From contig JACKAU010000006.1 of the NCBI GenBank assembly GCA_020634855.1, positions 248,001 to 312,000 on the forward strand: 64,000 bases of DNA, read 5' to 3'. Below, piece after piece: positions 26,796 through 38,015 of the stretch. Below the pieces are notes generated by a model. The model had not been told where the DNA came from. It did no database searches and worked only from the letters and a program-made list of their open reading frames with translations. Within the stretch, counting starts at the first letter, position 1. Each line of letters starts with the position of its first letter. Made by a program: the position numbers and the translations under genes. The stretch is from Anaerolineales bacterium (GTDB lineage: Bacteria; Chloroflexota; Anaerolineae; 4572-78; J111).

Positions 26796-28185
26796 CAGAA
26801 ATTCTCCTATCATCGTCAATGGTAAAGGCTAGAGCCAAGAAAGAGAGCATGTAGCCCAGATAGTTAGGCTGCATAAAGCGTGACACATAGAAAAACACAA
26901 ACAGCAGTACGACGTAGGCGTTCAGCATCGCGCCGAGCGTGTTCCGGGTGGTCTGACGCCACAGCAACAAGATTAACAATGGTATAGCGATAATAGCACC
27001 AGGCACGATAAAAGGCCAGTATTCAAACCGATCCGAGACCCAGCCAAAGGCCAACACATAGTTGCTGGCTCCCCACCCCCAAATCTGGTACCCAGATTCG
27101 CCCTGGCCCGATGACCAGCGCCAGACATCATCGTACAGAGCGTCCGGACTCCAAACCAACCAGGGACCGATGACCAGTAGAGCTACGACCGGCAGCGACC
27201 AAGCTCGCTGCCAGAGCGTCCTGACCAACCCCGGCCAGGTGTTCGGCGGCGGGATCAGACGGTCGCCCCAGTGATCGCGCAGCAGGTAGAGCAGCCAGAA
27301 GGGGACCAGAAACCAGGCGGTCGGTTTACTGGCGCAGGCCAGACCCAAGGCCGCCGAACCGAGCAGCAGCCGACCTCGTCCCGGCTCGGTTTGCCCTGGG
27401 GGCGGCAGCAATAACCACACGCCCAGCACAATCCAGGCCAGGACAAAAGGATCGTTCTCGCCAAAGATGAGGCTGACCACACCGATAGGGTTCAGCCCGA
27501 TAACCGCCAGAGCGATCAACCGCTCTTGGGGCCGCCGGATGATGAGCGGCACTAAAACTAGGGTCAGGGCAAACAGCAGCAGGTACACCAACCGTTCATC
27601 GAACCAGCCTAACAGCGATTGGCTGAGCAGATAAATCGGAGCCGAAAAGACAAACGTCCACGGTAGATAGGGATAGTGGTACAGCGCCGTGCGATACTCC
27701 TGGTAGCCCCACTCGGCCATAGGCGTATCGACGTAATCTTCCACGTAGGGGTTCAAGCCATCGAGAAAGTAACCGACGGTAATTTCCGTTTGGATGACGC
27801 CCCCGTCATGAGCGTAGCTGACCGGCCCGCGCAGTTGACGGAGGTTGATCAGCAACCAAGTTTTGCCAAAGACCAGCAGCACAATGATGGCGTAAATTAG
27901 ACTCAGCTTTAGAAAATGAACCAGCCGGGCTTGCCGCTCGCTACCCAGAAAATCGACGATCAGATAGATGCCCAACAATCCAAAAGCGGTCACAATTAGC
28001 ATCATACTGACCGGATCGGTTTCGGGGTGGGCCAATAATTGCAGGCTCCAGGCCGGCCACCAGCCGCCGACTAACTGCTGCACATCCTCGTGCCGGAACG
28101 GCAGCACGCCATCGGCCAGCGTATCGATCCGGACTCGGGCGATCACCAGCGTAAATAGAATCAGGACATCGAGTGATTTCTTCAA
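26749..28185 (-). CDS. Polytopic membrane protein, probable DUF2029/GT87-like glycosyltransferase
   Basis: 478 residues from TTG 28185 (no in-frame ATG nearby; a TATAAT at 28200-28195 is only 9 nt upstream). About ten to eleven hydrophobic helices. The motif region GLNPYVEDYVDTPMAEWGYQEYRTALYHYPYLPW, with acidic residues in the first outer loop, and NPIGVVSLIFGENDPFVLAWIVLGVWLL resemble lipid-linked-sugar mannosyltransferases of the GT-C fold. Function is inferred only. Its 3' end overlaps the selenoprotein start by 47 bp, suggesting coupled translation. Confidence 0.7.
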   Translation of the reverse strand: MKKSLDVLILFTLVIARVRIDTLADGVLPFRHEDVQQLVGGWWPAWSLQLLAHPETDPVSMMLIVTAFGLLGIYLIVDFLGSERQARLVHFLKLSLIYAIIVLLVFGKTWLLINLRQLRGPVSYAHDGGVIQTEITVGYFLDGLNPYVEDYVDTPMAEWGYQEYRTALYHYPYLPWTFVFSAPIYLLSQSLLGWFDERLVYLLLFALTLVLVPLIIRRPQERLIALAVIGLNPIGVVSLIFGENDPFVLAWIVLGVWLLLPPPGQTEPGRGRLLLGSAALGLACASKPTAWFLVPFWLLYLLRDHWGDRLIPPPNTWPGLVRTLWQRAWSLPVVALLVIGPWLVWSPDALYDDVWRWSSGQGESGYQIWGWGASNYVLAFGWVSDRFEYWPFIVPGAIIAIPLLILLLWRQTTRNTLGAMLNAYVVLLFVFFYVSRFMQPNYLGYMLSFLALAFTIDDDRRISDVERERSSTRLRTTG

Positions 28186-28210
28186 AGTGGCGGCATTATA
28201 CCATAGGGAA

Positions 28211-28250
28211 TGGAGAATTGAGAATGGAGAATTGAGAATGGAGAATGGGG
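28211..28250. repeat. 14-bp tandem repeat (TGGAGAATTGAGAA)
   Basis: Three copies starting at 28211, 28225 and 28239, the last partial. Low-complexity intergenic repeat upstream of the membrane protein at 26749-28185. Confidence 0.7.
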
Positions 28251-28264
28251 ATAAGGAGATTAGG

Positions 28265-28316
28265 AGACTGGGGATTAGAGACTGGCGGCTAAACCCCAGT
28301 CTCTAATCCCCAGTCT
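28265..28316. terminator. Perfect 21-bp hairpin downstream of mgtE
   Basis: AGACTGGGGATTAGAGACTGG and its exact complement flank a 10-nt loop. It follows the mgtE stop (28325) by 8 bp on the minus strand and probably ends or stabilises that transcript, although no U-run follows. Confidence 0.55.
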
Positions 28317-28324
28317 CTATCTCA

Positions 28325-29674
28325 TTACACGCCTAATACGAGGCGGGCGATGTTGAAATAGATGAATAAGCCGGTGGCGTCGACGAGGGTACTCATGACC
28401 GGCCCGGAAACAACGGTGGGGTCGATGCCGACTTTAGTGGCCAGCAGCGGCAGCAGCGAGCCGGCGCCGGTCGCCCATAAGACGATGACCAACACCGAAA
28501 TGCCGACCGTCAGTGATAATCTAAAATCGCCCACCCAGGCCAGGGATAAAAAATAGCCGATTATTCCCATCCCCAAACCCAAGATCACGCCGATGCCGAT
28601 TTCGTGCAGCCATACCCGCCAGGCGTCTCGCAGCCCTACATCGCCCACGGCGATGGCCCGGATGATGGTCGCCGTCGTTTGAGAACCGGCGTTCCCACCG
28701 GTGCCGATGAGCATAGGGATGAAGATAGCCAGAGCGACCATCGCTTGCAGTTGGGCTTGGAACGAGTCCATCACCCAGCCGGTTAGCGTGGCCGTAAAAA
28801 AGAGCAGCAGCAGCCAGCCGATCCGTTTGCGGGTAATGGCCAAAATGCTGGTGTCAAGATAGGCCCGGTCGAGTGGCTCGGCCCCACCCAACCGCTGGAT
28901 GTCCTCACTGGCCTCGCTTTGGATAACATCGACCAGATCATCGATAGTGATGATGCCTAACAAATGCTGCTGCTCATCCACCACGGGTAAGGCCAGCAAA
29001 TCGTACCGCTGCATTAAGTCGGCGCAATCTTCCTGGTCGGTGTCGGCTGTGACCGAGATGACATCATCGTCCATAATCCTGGCAATCGGCGTGCTGGGCG
29101 GCGACACAATCAACTGGCGCAGATTGACTACTCCCACCAACCGTTTAAGCCGGTCGGTGACAAACAGATAGTAGATGGTCTCTTCATCAGGGTGCCAGGT
29201 ACGGATGGCTTCGATGGCTTGCCCGGTCGTCATCCGGCGTTGCAGAGCCACAAAGGCCGTGGTCATCAATCCACCCGCCGTGTCATCGGAATATTGAATG
29301 AGCGACTTAATCCGGTGAGCGGCTTCAAGTTGGGCCAGGACCGCATCGGCCTGAAGCGGGTCCAGGTCATCGAGCAAATCGGCGGCTTCATCCGGTTCCA
29401 TCTCGTTGACAATCCGCACCAGGGTCGTCAGCGGCATCTGCACCGCCAATTCCGCTGCTTCGGGATCGTACAACTCTTCGATGATGTCCGCCGCGTCGGC
29501 TGGGTTAATCGTAGGTAGCAGTTGAGCTTGTTGAAAATCGTTTAGGTCAGAAAATATCTCGGCTTGATCGGCCGGGCGAAGGGCCTCAATAATATGAGAG
29601 GCCGTTGTGAGGTCGTTAATCTCGAGGGCTTCGCGCATTCGTGTGAGCGCATCTTCAAGTAGGACCTGCTCCAT
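28325..29674 (-). CDS. mgtE: MgtE magnesium transporter
   Basis: 449 residues from ATG 29674 (RBS GGAGG 8 nt upstream; a longer in-frame start lacks this). Mg2+ channel/transporter of the cytoplasmic membrane. MgtE_N superhelical domain at about 1-125 (ADQAEIFSDLNDFQQAQLLPTI), two CBS domains at about 130-255 (SLIQYSDDTAGGLMTT, LLGIITIDDLVDVI), and five TM helices at about 280-449 with the pore signature PMLIGTGGNAGSQTTATIIRAIA. The cytosolic domains close the pore when Mg2+ is high. Confidence 0.96.
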   Translation of the reverse strand: MEQVLLEDALTRMREALEINDLTTASHIIEALRPADQAEIFSDLNDFQQAQLLPTINPADAADIIEELYDPEAAELAVQMPLTTLVRIVNEMEPDEAADLLDDLDPLQADAVLAQLEAAHRIKSLIQYSDDTAGGLMTTAFVALQRRMTTGQAIEAIRTWHPDEETIYYLFVTDRLKRLVGVVNLRQLIVSPPSTPIARIMDDDVISVTADTDQEDCADLMQRYDLLALPVVDEQQHLLGIITIDDLVDVIQSEASEDIQRLGGAEPLDRAYLDTSILAITRKRIGWLLLLFFTATLTGWVMDSFQAQLQAMVALAIFIPMLIGTGGNAGSQTTATIIRAIAVGDVGLRDAWRVWLHEIGIGVILGLGMGIIGYFLSLAWVGDFRLSLTVGISVLVIVLWATGAGSLLPLLATKVGIDPTVVSGPVMSTLVDATGLFIYFNIARLVLGV

Positions 29675-29959
29675 GATACACCTCCGGTTAGATTCCCCGA
29701 AGGTCGTCACAGCAGGGCTTCCTCCGGGGGTTAGATTATTGAATTTGTAGTAATAATTAGGAATAGGGACAATTGTCCCCGACTACTGGGTATTGAACTT
29801 TCGTCCACCTTGACTACCTTTAGTTGAGAAACTATCGTTTCCAGTGATTTCATAGTTGTTAGCTTATTTTAAAGTATCGCGCTCAGTTTGTCAAAGGAAA
29901 TTTGGCCTATTAACATATTCAGTTTTGACACCCCCGTTGACCTGAATTACACTGGCGGC

Positions 29960-31276
29960 ATGCTCAAACTTAAACAGTTACAGCTTCTATTCCTGACGGG
30001 GTTGCTAGTGCTGCTGGCGTCCTGCGTGCCGCCTACGCCGCCGCCCTCGCCGACGCCGTGGCCGACTGATACGCCGACGCCTGATACCACGACCACACCC
30101 GCAGCCCTGGCCACCTCACGCCCAACGGCAACGCGATCCGCCACGCCGACCCCAACCCCGGCCGCCGTCACGATTCGCGTCTGGGAAAGTTTACCGGAGG
30201 CGCAGGCCGCCCGGCTGGCCGAGGATGTAGCCGCGTTTCAGACGGAATTCCCTCAATTCCAGGTCGATCTTCAGCATTACGATAGTTCCGAAGATTTCAT
30301 GACTTCGCTGACTGCCGGCCAGCTTGAGTTCGATCTGGTGTTAGCAGCGCCACCCCTACTGGGCAATCTGTGGGCCACCGAGCGCGTAGCCCCCTTGGCT
30401 GACTATTTCCCCCCCAGCTTTCTCGATGCCTTTGCCGGAGCCACGCTGGCCGGGGCCGGCCGGGACGACCAGTTATGGGGTCTGCCCGATACGACCGGCT
30501 TTCACCTTCTGCTTTTTTACAATCGCGCCCTGATTGATGCGCCGCCGAGCAGCACCGCCGATATGGTCGATCTGGCCGAACCGCTGACCGAGGACGGGCA
30601 GTGGGGGCTGGGCCTCAACAGCTACGATCCGATCTGGCTGCTGCCGTGGTTGGGGGCGATGGGCGGCTGGTTGACCGATGACATCGGCGAACCCGCTTTA
30701 GACCCGGCTGCGCTAGAAGCCGCCCTTGAGTTTTATCTGGACTGGCACGATCAAAACAAGGGTATCGCGCCGCTGCAAACCTACGAAACCATGCGCCAGG
30801 CGTTTCTGGAGGGGAAGACAGCGATGGTCATCGATGGCGAGTGGGCCATAAGCGAGTTAAGCCAGGTCGAAAATTTTGACTGGGGCCTGGCTCGTCTGCC
30901 GGATGTGGAGGGCCAGCCGGCCACCCCGTTGATTTTGGGGCGCTACTGGGCCATCAATCCCACCGTTACGGGCGACCGGGCCTTGGCTGTGACCGCCTTC
31001 TTGGAACATGTGACGGAACCGGAGCGTCAACTGGCTTGGACCGCGCAGTTTGGCCTGCTGCCCACTCGCCGTGAAGCGCTGGATGATCCCCAAATCACCC
31101 ACGATCCTCTGCTGCGCGTCGATGCCGCTCAAATGCTGGCCGGTCGTTCGGTACCGTTGGGGGTCAATGTCAACACGCTGCTGGATGCCATGCGGGATCC
31201 CCTGCGGGCCGCCCTTGACGGCGAAATGACGGCTCAGGAAGCGGCGAAAGCGATGGCGGCGAATTTGGGGAAGTAG
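29960..31276 (+). CDS. Family 1 extracellular solute-binding lipoprotein (sugar type)
   Basis: 438 residues from ATG 29960 (MLKLKQLQLL). Lipobox LVLLASC with Cys22, then a Pro/Thr spacer of about 45 residues (PTPPPSPTPWPTDTPTPD) and a MalE-like two-lobed domain from about residue 70 (ITIRVWESLPEAQ-like start, LPDTTGFHLLLFYNRALID, AFLEGKTAMVIDGEWAISEL). It binds a sugar or oligosaccharide outside the membrane. No permease or ATPase gene is adjacent, so it must work with a transporter encoded elsewhere. An IR element follows at 31305. Confidence 0.9.
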   Translation: MLKLKQLQLLFLTGLLVLLASCVPPTPPPSPTPWPTDTPTPDTTTTPAALATSRPTATRSATPTPTPAAVTIRVWESLPEAQAARLAEDVAAFQTEFPQFQVDLQHYDSSEDFMTSLTAGQLEFDLVLAAPPLLGNLWATERVAPLADYFPPSFLDAFAGATLAGAGRDDQLWGLPDTTGFHLLLFYNRALIDAPPSSTADMVDLAEPLTEDGQWGLGLNSYDPIWLLPWLGAMGGWLTDDIGEPALDPAALEAALEFYLDWHDQNKGIAPLQTYETMRQAFLEGKTAMVIDGEWAISELSQVENFDWGLARLPDVEGQPATPLILGRYWAINPTVTGDRALAVTAFLEHVTEPERQLAWTAQFGLLPTRREALDDPQITHDPLLRVDAAQMLAGRSVPLGVNVNTLLDAMRDPLRAALDGEMTAQEAAKAMAANLGK

Positions 31277-31304
31277 AGACTGGAGATTGAGGGATTGATG
31301 AATC

Positions 31305-31401
31305 AGACCTGACAGGTTTTTGGAGCAATCGTTTGAAGTAAGGTCTGGAGCAATCGGCCCTTTATTTACGCCTACCCGTATCTTGGAAAACCTGTCAGGT
31401 C

Positions 31402-31402
<1 letters not shown>
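31305..31402. repeat. ACCTGACAGGT inverted-repeat element, copy d
   Basis: AGACCTGACAGGTTTT and AAAACCTGTCAGGTCT form perfect 16-bp arms bounding 98 bp. The right arm reaches the stop codon of the convergent gene at 31402. Its interior is recognisably related to copy b (both have GGAG..ATCGT..GAAG-like and TATTTACxxCTACC segments). Confidence 0.85.
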
Positions 31403-33352
<1,950 letters not shown>

Positions 33353-33442
33353 CGTGGATTTAAGACCATGTTAATTATGGGGGCGTACTATAGGCTAGGA
33401 AAATTCAGTTGTCAAAATCCAGCAATTCTCATTTCAATAATA

Positions 33443-33538
33443 GATGGATCTAGTCTTTGCTCTTTGACCGAGAAAGTGGCTCACTTGCGCAGGCTATCCT
33501 GGGGGTAATACGACCTCGGTAAGGAAACTGAACCCATC
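33443..33538 (+). promoter_or_regulatory. Candidate structured RNA leader motif, copy 1 (upstream of sortase)
   Basis: Shares with 39351-39445 the blocks GAGAAAGTGGCTCA, GGTAATACGA and CTCGGTAAGGAAACTG in the same order and spacing. Outer stem GATGG/CCATC (33443/33534) and inner stem ACCGAG/CTCGGT (33467-33472/33515-33520). Ends 87 nt before the sortase ATG. The remaining gap 33353-33624 shows nothing else. Confidence 0.6.
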
Positions 33539-33624
33539 GAACATTATTGACAGAATGTCTAGGTAACGTTACCATGAACTCAATTTTAACCGTCACTTAA
33601 TGAGGTTAACGACCAATAGACCAT

Positions 33625-34704
33625 ATGAACGAACATCCAACCACTCAACTCCCAAAAACACCGGACCTACAGCCGCTTCCGTCAACAGCCGCTAAGTTGT
33701 GGAGTATGGTTAGCTTGCTGCTGACTCTGGCCGGCATTTCCTTAATGGGCATTGGCGGTGTTATGTATTTGACCCAAATGATCGAAGCCGGTAAACCACC
33801 ACCGGCTCGTATTATCCAAGTAACGGTTGACCCCAACCCTGTCTCAACCGCCACTCTATCGCCCAGTCCGACGCCTGACGCCGTCAGTGTAGCGGCCGCC
33901 CCGATTGACCGCCCGGAGACTGACCGGGGCATCGAAAACCATCTATCTGATACCGTGGCGTCGGCGGCTCAAGCCGATATTGTTCCAAACGTTTCGCCGA
34001 CGGCTCCAACAGTCGAACTAGAAATAACCGAGACTGCGCCTCCTACGGTCGAACTGGACCCCACTGAACCGGCGCCAACTGCAACCAGTCTGCCCGCGGC
34101 GGAACCGTCAACCCCGGTGGACGAAACGCTGTCCCTGGCCGAAAACCCGCTGGTGGTAGTTGAAGAGGAAACCGCGCCGCCGGTCGAGGCGGAAGCGCCG
34201 CCGGCCCCACCCACGCCGCAAACGACCGACGGCACTCGTCTGACTCGAATTGTGGCGGAAAGTATTGGACTCGATTCGGAAGTCGTTGAGGTAGGGTGGA
34301 CTCAAATCACCGAATACGGCGTGACCTCAAATGTATGGGTCGTGGCCGATTACGTGGCCGGCTGGCATAAAAACTCAGCGCTGCCCGGTCAGGGCGGCAA
34401 TATCGTACTCTCCGGCCATCACAACATCAAGGGCGAAATCTTCCGCTACATTGTCGATCTGGAACCGGGGGCGATCATCACTCTTTATGATCAGGCCGGG
34501 CAAACCTTTAATTACTTTGTCGAGGATAAATTTATTGTCAAAGACAAAGGCGAGCCGGAGGCCATTCGCCGTGAAAACGCCAAATGGATCGGCCCGTTTA
34601 ACGAGGAACGGCTGACTCTAGTGACTTGCTGGCCCTACACGAATAATACGCATCGCGTCATAGTCATCGCCAAGCCGCTGGGTGAGGCGCAGGCCGGTAA
34701 TTGA
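33625..34704 (+). CDS. Sortase (class E/F-like) with long Pro/Thr/Glu spacer
   Basis: 359 residues from ATG 33625. A cytosolic N-terminus and one TM helix (about 30-52) are followed by an unstructured Pro/Thr/Glu spacer to about residue 205, then the sortase domain. Catalytic His in VLSGHHN (265/266), Cys335 in TLVTCWPY and Arg344 in THRVIVIAKP. A cysteine transpeptidase that joins secreted proteins to the cell surface. No LPxTG-type substrate is visible in the window. A candidate RNA element lies upstream. The next gene begins at the stop codon. Confidence 0.93.
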   Translation: MNEHPTTQLPKTPDLQPLPSTAAKLWSMVSLLLTLAGISLMGIGGVMYLTQMIEAGKPPPARIIQVTVDPNPVSTATLSPSPTPDAVSVAAAPIDRPETDRGIENHLSDTVASAAQADIVPNVSPTAPTVELEITETAPPTVELDPTEPAPTATSLPAAEPSTPVDETLSLAENPLVVVEEETAPPVEAEAPPAPPTPQTTDGTRLTRIVAESIGLDSEVVEVGWTQITEYGVTSNVWVVADYVAGWHKNSALPGQGGNIVLSGHHNIKGEIFRYIVDLEPGAIITLYDQAGQTFNYFVEDKFIVKDKGEPEAIRRENAKWIGPFNEERLTLVTCWPYTNNTHRVIVIAKPLGEAQAGN

Positions 34705-34715
34705 ATAATTCAACG

Positions 34716-35417
34716 ATGTATTTTTTTCACACACCCATTATTTGGCAGCAATTCTCCCAGCTTGTACCGGGGATTATGACCGTCGATGGTATTCATCCAA
34801 AGGCCGAGGTCGATCACCTGATCCAGCCGTTGTACCAACAGGCTCGAGCGCGATTGAGCCAGTCATCGGAAGGCCAAATGCCGGAAGTGAGCGCTTGGCG
34901 ACGGGTTTACAGCCAGATGGGGCTTAAGCCGACCCAGTATCGTTCGGCGGCGGAAGCGCTGTTGCGGCGCTTTAGAAAAGAAGATGACCTGCCCTCACTG
35001 CATCCGCTGGTTGATTTTTGCAACGCCGTGTCGGTGGCGTTTGCATTACCCGTTGCGGTCATCGATGTGGCTCAGGTCGCTTCGTTTATTGAGGTGCGTC
35101 CGGCAGTGGGGACTGAAAAGTACCTGGCCTTTAACGGCGAGATCGAAACACCCCCGGCCGGCGAAATCATTTTCGCCGATGCCACCGACGAAGTTCACGC
35201 CCGGCGCTGGACGTTCCGCCAGAGCCGCCGCTCGGCGGTTAGCCCTGAGACTTCTCAAGTCTTAATCGTTAGCGAGGCCATGCATGAAACGGGGCCGGCC
35301 GATATGAACGCGCTGATGGAGACGCTCATCGCCGGCTTGACCGAGATGTACGAGCCGCCTCGAAAACAGACTATTCTCTCGCCCGAAGCACCCCGATTTG
35401 AATTTGAGACCGAGTAG
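34716..35417 (+). CDS. B3/4 domain-containing protein
   Basis: 233 residues from ATG 34716; an in-frame TTG at 34701 overlapping the sortase stop is the alternative. Contains the B3/B4 domain of the PheRS beta subunit as a stand-alone protein (SAWRRVYSQMGLKPTQYRSAAEALLRRF, LHPLVDFCNAVSVAFALPVAVIDV, GEIIFADATDEVHARRW). Related free-standing proteins are thought to bind or edit mischarged aminoacyl-tRNA; the exact role is unproven. Cotranscribed with the sortase by position, but I see no functional link. Confidence 0.88.
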   Translation: MYFFHTPIIWQQFSQLVPGIMTVDGIHPKAEVDHLIQPLYQQARARLSQSSEGQMPEVSAWRRVYSQMGLKPTQYRSAAEALLRRFRKEDDLPSLHPLVDFCNAVSVAFALPVAVIDVAQVASFIEVRPAVGTEKYLAFNGEIETPPAGEIIFADATDEVHARRWTFRQSRRSAVSPETSQVLIVSEAMHETGPADMNALMETLIAGLTEMYEPPRKQTILSPEAPRFEFETE

Positions 35418-35439
35418 GCCAGGGCGACACCCTGGCCTA
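35415..35439. terminator. Terminator hairpin between convergent genes
   Basis: TAGGCCAGGG, loop CGACA, CCCTGGCCTA. It begins in the stop codon of the B3/4 gene and precedes the end of the convergent 35456-37120 gene. No long T run. Confidence 0.65.
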
Positions 35440-35455
35440 TCCTGCATTGAGCCGC

Positions 35456-37120
35456 TTACTTCAACCGGCTCAAATACTGATGAACAAACTGAACGGCAAT
35501 CGATCCTTCGCCGACGGCTGAGGCAACGCGCTTGACCGAGTTGGCCCGCACATCGCCGACCACAAAGATGCCGGGGACGCTGCTTTCCAGCAGGTAGGGC
35601 GGGCGGTCGAGCGGCCAATCTTTGGGCAGCTTGCCGTCAACCAACAACTGCGAGCCGGTCAGCACAAAACCGCGCCGGTCCATGGTGACTACCCCGTTTA
35701 ACCATTCCGTACACGGCATTGCGCCGATGAAGACAAAGAGCGCGGCCGCAACCTTAGTCTCCTCCTGACCGGTGACCTTATCGCGAATGGTCACACATTC
35801 CAGGTGCGTATTGCCTTCAACAGCGGTGATAATGCTCTGCAAACACACCGTAATTTTGGGATGCCGCTCGATCCGATCAACCAGGTACTGCGACATTTTG
35901 GCGCCCAACGAGTCGCCGCGCACTACCAGCGTCACACTGGCCGCGTGCTGGGCCAGGTACAGCGCCGCCTGACCGGCGGAATTGCCCGCCCCGATAATAT
36001 AGGCGTCTTGATCCTGGCAAGCCGTGACCTCGGTTAACGAAGCCCCATAGTAGACACCCGCCCCGGTCAACCTTTCCACCCCCGGAATGCTGGGTCTGCC
36101 ATAGGTTAGCCCCACGGCGACGATCAAGGCATGGCACGAAATTTCGCTGCCGTCGGCCAGCGTCAGAATGCGATAGGGGCCGTCAAGCCGAACCGACGTA
36201 GCTTCTTGAGGCGTTAGCAACTCCACCCCAAAACGCTTGGCCTGAGCGGTCGCCCGGCGGGCCAAATCGCTGCCACTCAAACCGGCGGGAAACCCCAAGT
36301 AATTCTCGATGCGCGAACTGGTGCCGGCCTGCCCGCCCGGCGCCTGGCGCTCGATCATAACTGTGCGTAATCCTTCCGATGCCCCGTACACCGCCGCGGC
36401 CAGACCGGCCGGCCCGCCGCCGACAATGGCTAAATCGTAGAACTTTTCCGTGGCTTGGCGTTTAAGACCGATTTTCTCAGCGATATCAGCCGGACCGGCG
36501 TTAAGCAAAATCTCACCTTCGGACAGCAGTACCACCGGCAGCGAAGTCGCCTCAGCTTTTAGTTCGAGCATAATTGCCTCAGCCTCGGGATCATTTTCGA
36601 TATCGAGATATTGGTAGGGAACCTGATTGCGGGCCAGAAAATCTTTGAGTTCGTGGGTCTCGGGCGACCAGCGGTGGCCGATAATTCGGATGCCGCTAAA
36701 CGGGGGTCGATAGGACGCTTGCCAATCGTCCAGCAGGTCGTCCAGGACGGGAAAAAGTTTCTCTTCCGGCGGATCCCACGGTTTCAAGAGATAGTAGTGG
36801 ATGGCTGCTTCGTTGATAGCGTTGATAGCGGCATCAGTATCGGCGTAGGCGGTTAACAAGGCGCGTTTGGCCTCGGGGTAAAGCTGCATCGCCTGGCTGA
36901 GAAACTCGATACCGTTCATGTGCGGCATTCGCTGGTCAACTAAAAAGAGCGCCACAGGATCGCGGCGCTGCTTGAGTCCGTCTAAAGCTTCTAAGCCGGC
37001 TACGCCTGAGTCGGCCCGCAGAATGCGGTACTCTTCCCCGTACTGGCGGCGCAGGTCGCGGGCCACGGCCCGCAGTACGCCCGGATCGTCATCAACTGAA
37101 AGGATCACCGGTTTTGTCAT
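35456..37120 (-). CDS. Response regulator fused to thioredoxin-reductase-like flavoprotein
   Basis: 554 residues from ATG 37120 (MTKPVILSVDDD, RBS GAGAGGTGGG). REC domain at about 1-125 (phospho-acceptor Asp in FLVDQRMPHMNG, Thr in LLTAY, Lys in LLKPWD). A thioredoxin/glutaredoxin-like stretch follows at about 150-225 (IRIIGHRWSPETHELKDFLARNQVPYQYLDIE). FAD- and NAD(P)H-binding TrxR-like domains occupy about 240-554 (VGGGPAGLAAAVYGASEG, GAGNSAGQAALYLA, GIFVVGDV). The TrxR CxxC is absent: GAGVYYGASLTEVTAC stands where GVSYCATC is expected. So it is probably not a classical thioredoxin reductase but a signal-gated flavin oxidoreductase. No cognate histidine kinase is nearby. Confidence 0.9.
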   Translation of the reverse strand: MTKPVILSVDDDPGVLRAVARDLRRQYGEEYRILRADSGVAGLEALDGLKQRRDPVALFLVDQRMPHMNGIEFLSQAMQLYPEAKRALLTAYADTDAAINAINEAAIHYYLLKPWDPPEEKLFPVLDDLLDDWQASYRPPFSGIRIIGHRWSPETHELKDFLARNQVPYQYLDIENDPEAEAIMLELKAEATSLPVVLLSEGEILLNAGPADIAEKIGLKRQATEKFYDLAIVGGGPAGLAAAVYGASEGLRTVMIERQAPGGQAGTSSRIENYLGFPAGLSGSDLARRATAQAKRFGVELLTPQEATSVRLDGPYRILTLADGSEISCHALIVAVGLTYGRPSIPGVERLTGAGVYYGASLTEVTACQDQDAYIIGAGNSAGQAALYLAQHAASVTLVVRGDSLGAKMSQYLVDRIERHPKITVCLQSIITAVEGNTHLECVTIRDKVTGQEETKVAAALFVFIGAMPCTEWLNGVVTMDRRGFVLTGSQLLVDGKLPKDWPLDRPPYLLESSVPGIFVVGDVRANSVKRVASAVGEGSIAVQFVHQYLSRLK

Positions 37121-37230
37121 CGTGCGATTCCCACCTCTCATTAAAAAAGAACTGAGCAAATAATATAGCCTTCGATTAATTTGGGGTCAATATGGAAATG
37201 AGACGTCAGCAATACTCATCTTAGGATAAA

Positions 37231-37326
37231 GACCTGACAGGTTTTCGTTGGTTGCGATGCTTTGACGATCATATTGCGTTCGATCGTCACTTTGATCGCC
37301 AAATTTTGAACTAAACCTGTCAGGTC
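37231..37326. repeat. ACCTGACAGGT inverted-repeat element, copy e
   Basis: GACCTGACAGGTTT at 37231 and AAACCTGTCAGGTC ending at 37326 bound 96 bp, in the gap between the flavoprotein start and the end of the cyclophilin gene. The interior has GATCATATTGCGTTCGATC-like secondary pairing. Confidence 0.85.
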
Positions 37327-37362
37327 CGGTTATATCTCATTTTGTGAGACGTAGAGCGACTG

Positions 37363-37845
37363 TCAACTCTCGGTGACAGTGACTTTGGTCATCTTGTCTC
37401 CCTGGCGGATGGAATCGACCACATCTTGGCCTTTGGTGACTTTGCCAAAGACGGTGTGGCGATTATCCAGATGAGGCTGAGGACCGTGGGTGATAAAGAA
37501 CTGGCTGCCATTGGTATTCGGCCCGGCGTTAGCCATTGACAGGACGCCGGTTTCATGCCTGAGCGGATTGCCATCGAACTCATCCTCAAAACGATAGCCG
37601 GGACCGCCGCGACCGCTGCCGGTGGGGTCGCCGCCTTGAATCATGAAGTTGCTGATGACTCGATGGAAGGTTACCCCATCATAAAAACCCTCACCCGCCA
37701 GAAAAACAAAGTTATTTACCGTTTTAGGAGCATATTCAGGAAAGAGATCAATCTCTATCGTACCCCGGGTTGTTTCCATCGATACTTTGTAACTTTTTTC
37801 CGGGTCAATTTGCATCGCCGGAGGGCTACTCCACTGCTGAGCCAT
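37363..37845 (-). CDS. Peptidyl-prolyl cis-trans isomerase, cyclophilin type
   Basis: 160 residues from ATG 37845 (MAQQWSSPPA, RBS AAGGAAA); upstream in-frame codons lack similarity. Catalyses proline isomerisation in protein folding. No signal peptide, so cytosolic. Core motifs: FHRVISNFMIQGGDPTGSGRGGPGYRFEDEF (catalytic Arg and substrate pocket), GVLSMANAGPNTNGSQFFITHGPQPHLD and HTVFGKVTKGQDVVD. Length is typical for single-domain bacterial cyclophilins. Confidence 0.95.
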   Translation of the reverse strand: MAQQWSSPPAMQIDPEKSYKVSMETTRGTIEIDLFPEYAPKTVNNFVFLAGEGFYDGVTFHRVISNFMIQGGDPTGSGRGGPGYRFEDEFDGNPLRHETGVLSMANAGPNTNGSQFFITHGPQPHLDNRHTVFGKVTKGQDVVDSIRQGDKMTKVTVTES

Positions 37846-38000
37846 AATGTTTCCTTTCTTGGATAAGAATTGGTTAAACCAAAAGTAATCATATCTGAAA
37901 GATGGAATTTTGCCAACCTTCTTAAAGAAACTCAAGTGGCCGGCGTGTATCGGGGAGTTAAAGTAACTTTCCCAGAGTGACGCCTGACGGCGTAAAAGCA

Positions 38001-38009
38001 TGCTATACT
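38001..38009 (+). promoter_or_regulatory. Extended -10 promoter giving a possibly leaderless DUF58 transcript
   Basis: TGCTATACT at 38001-38009 is a near-perfect extended -10. The ATG at 38016 begins seven bases after it, where transcription would be expected to start. No ribosome binding site fits between. Confidence 0.5.
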
Positions 38010-38015
38010 ATCGAT

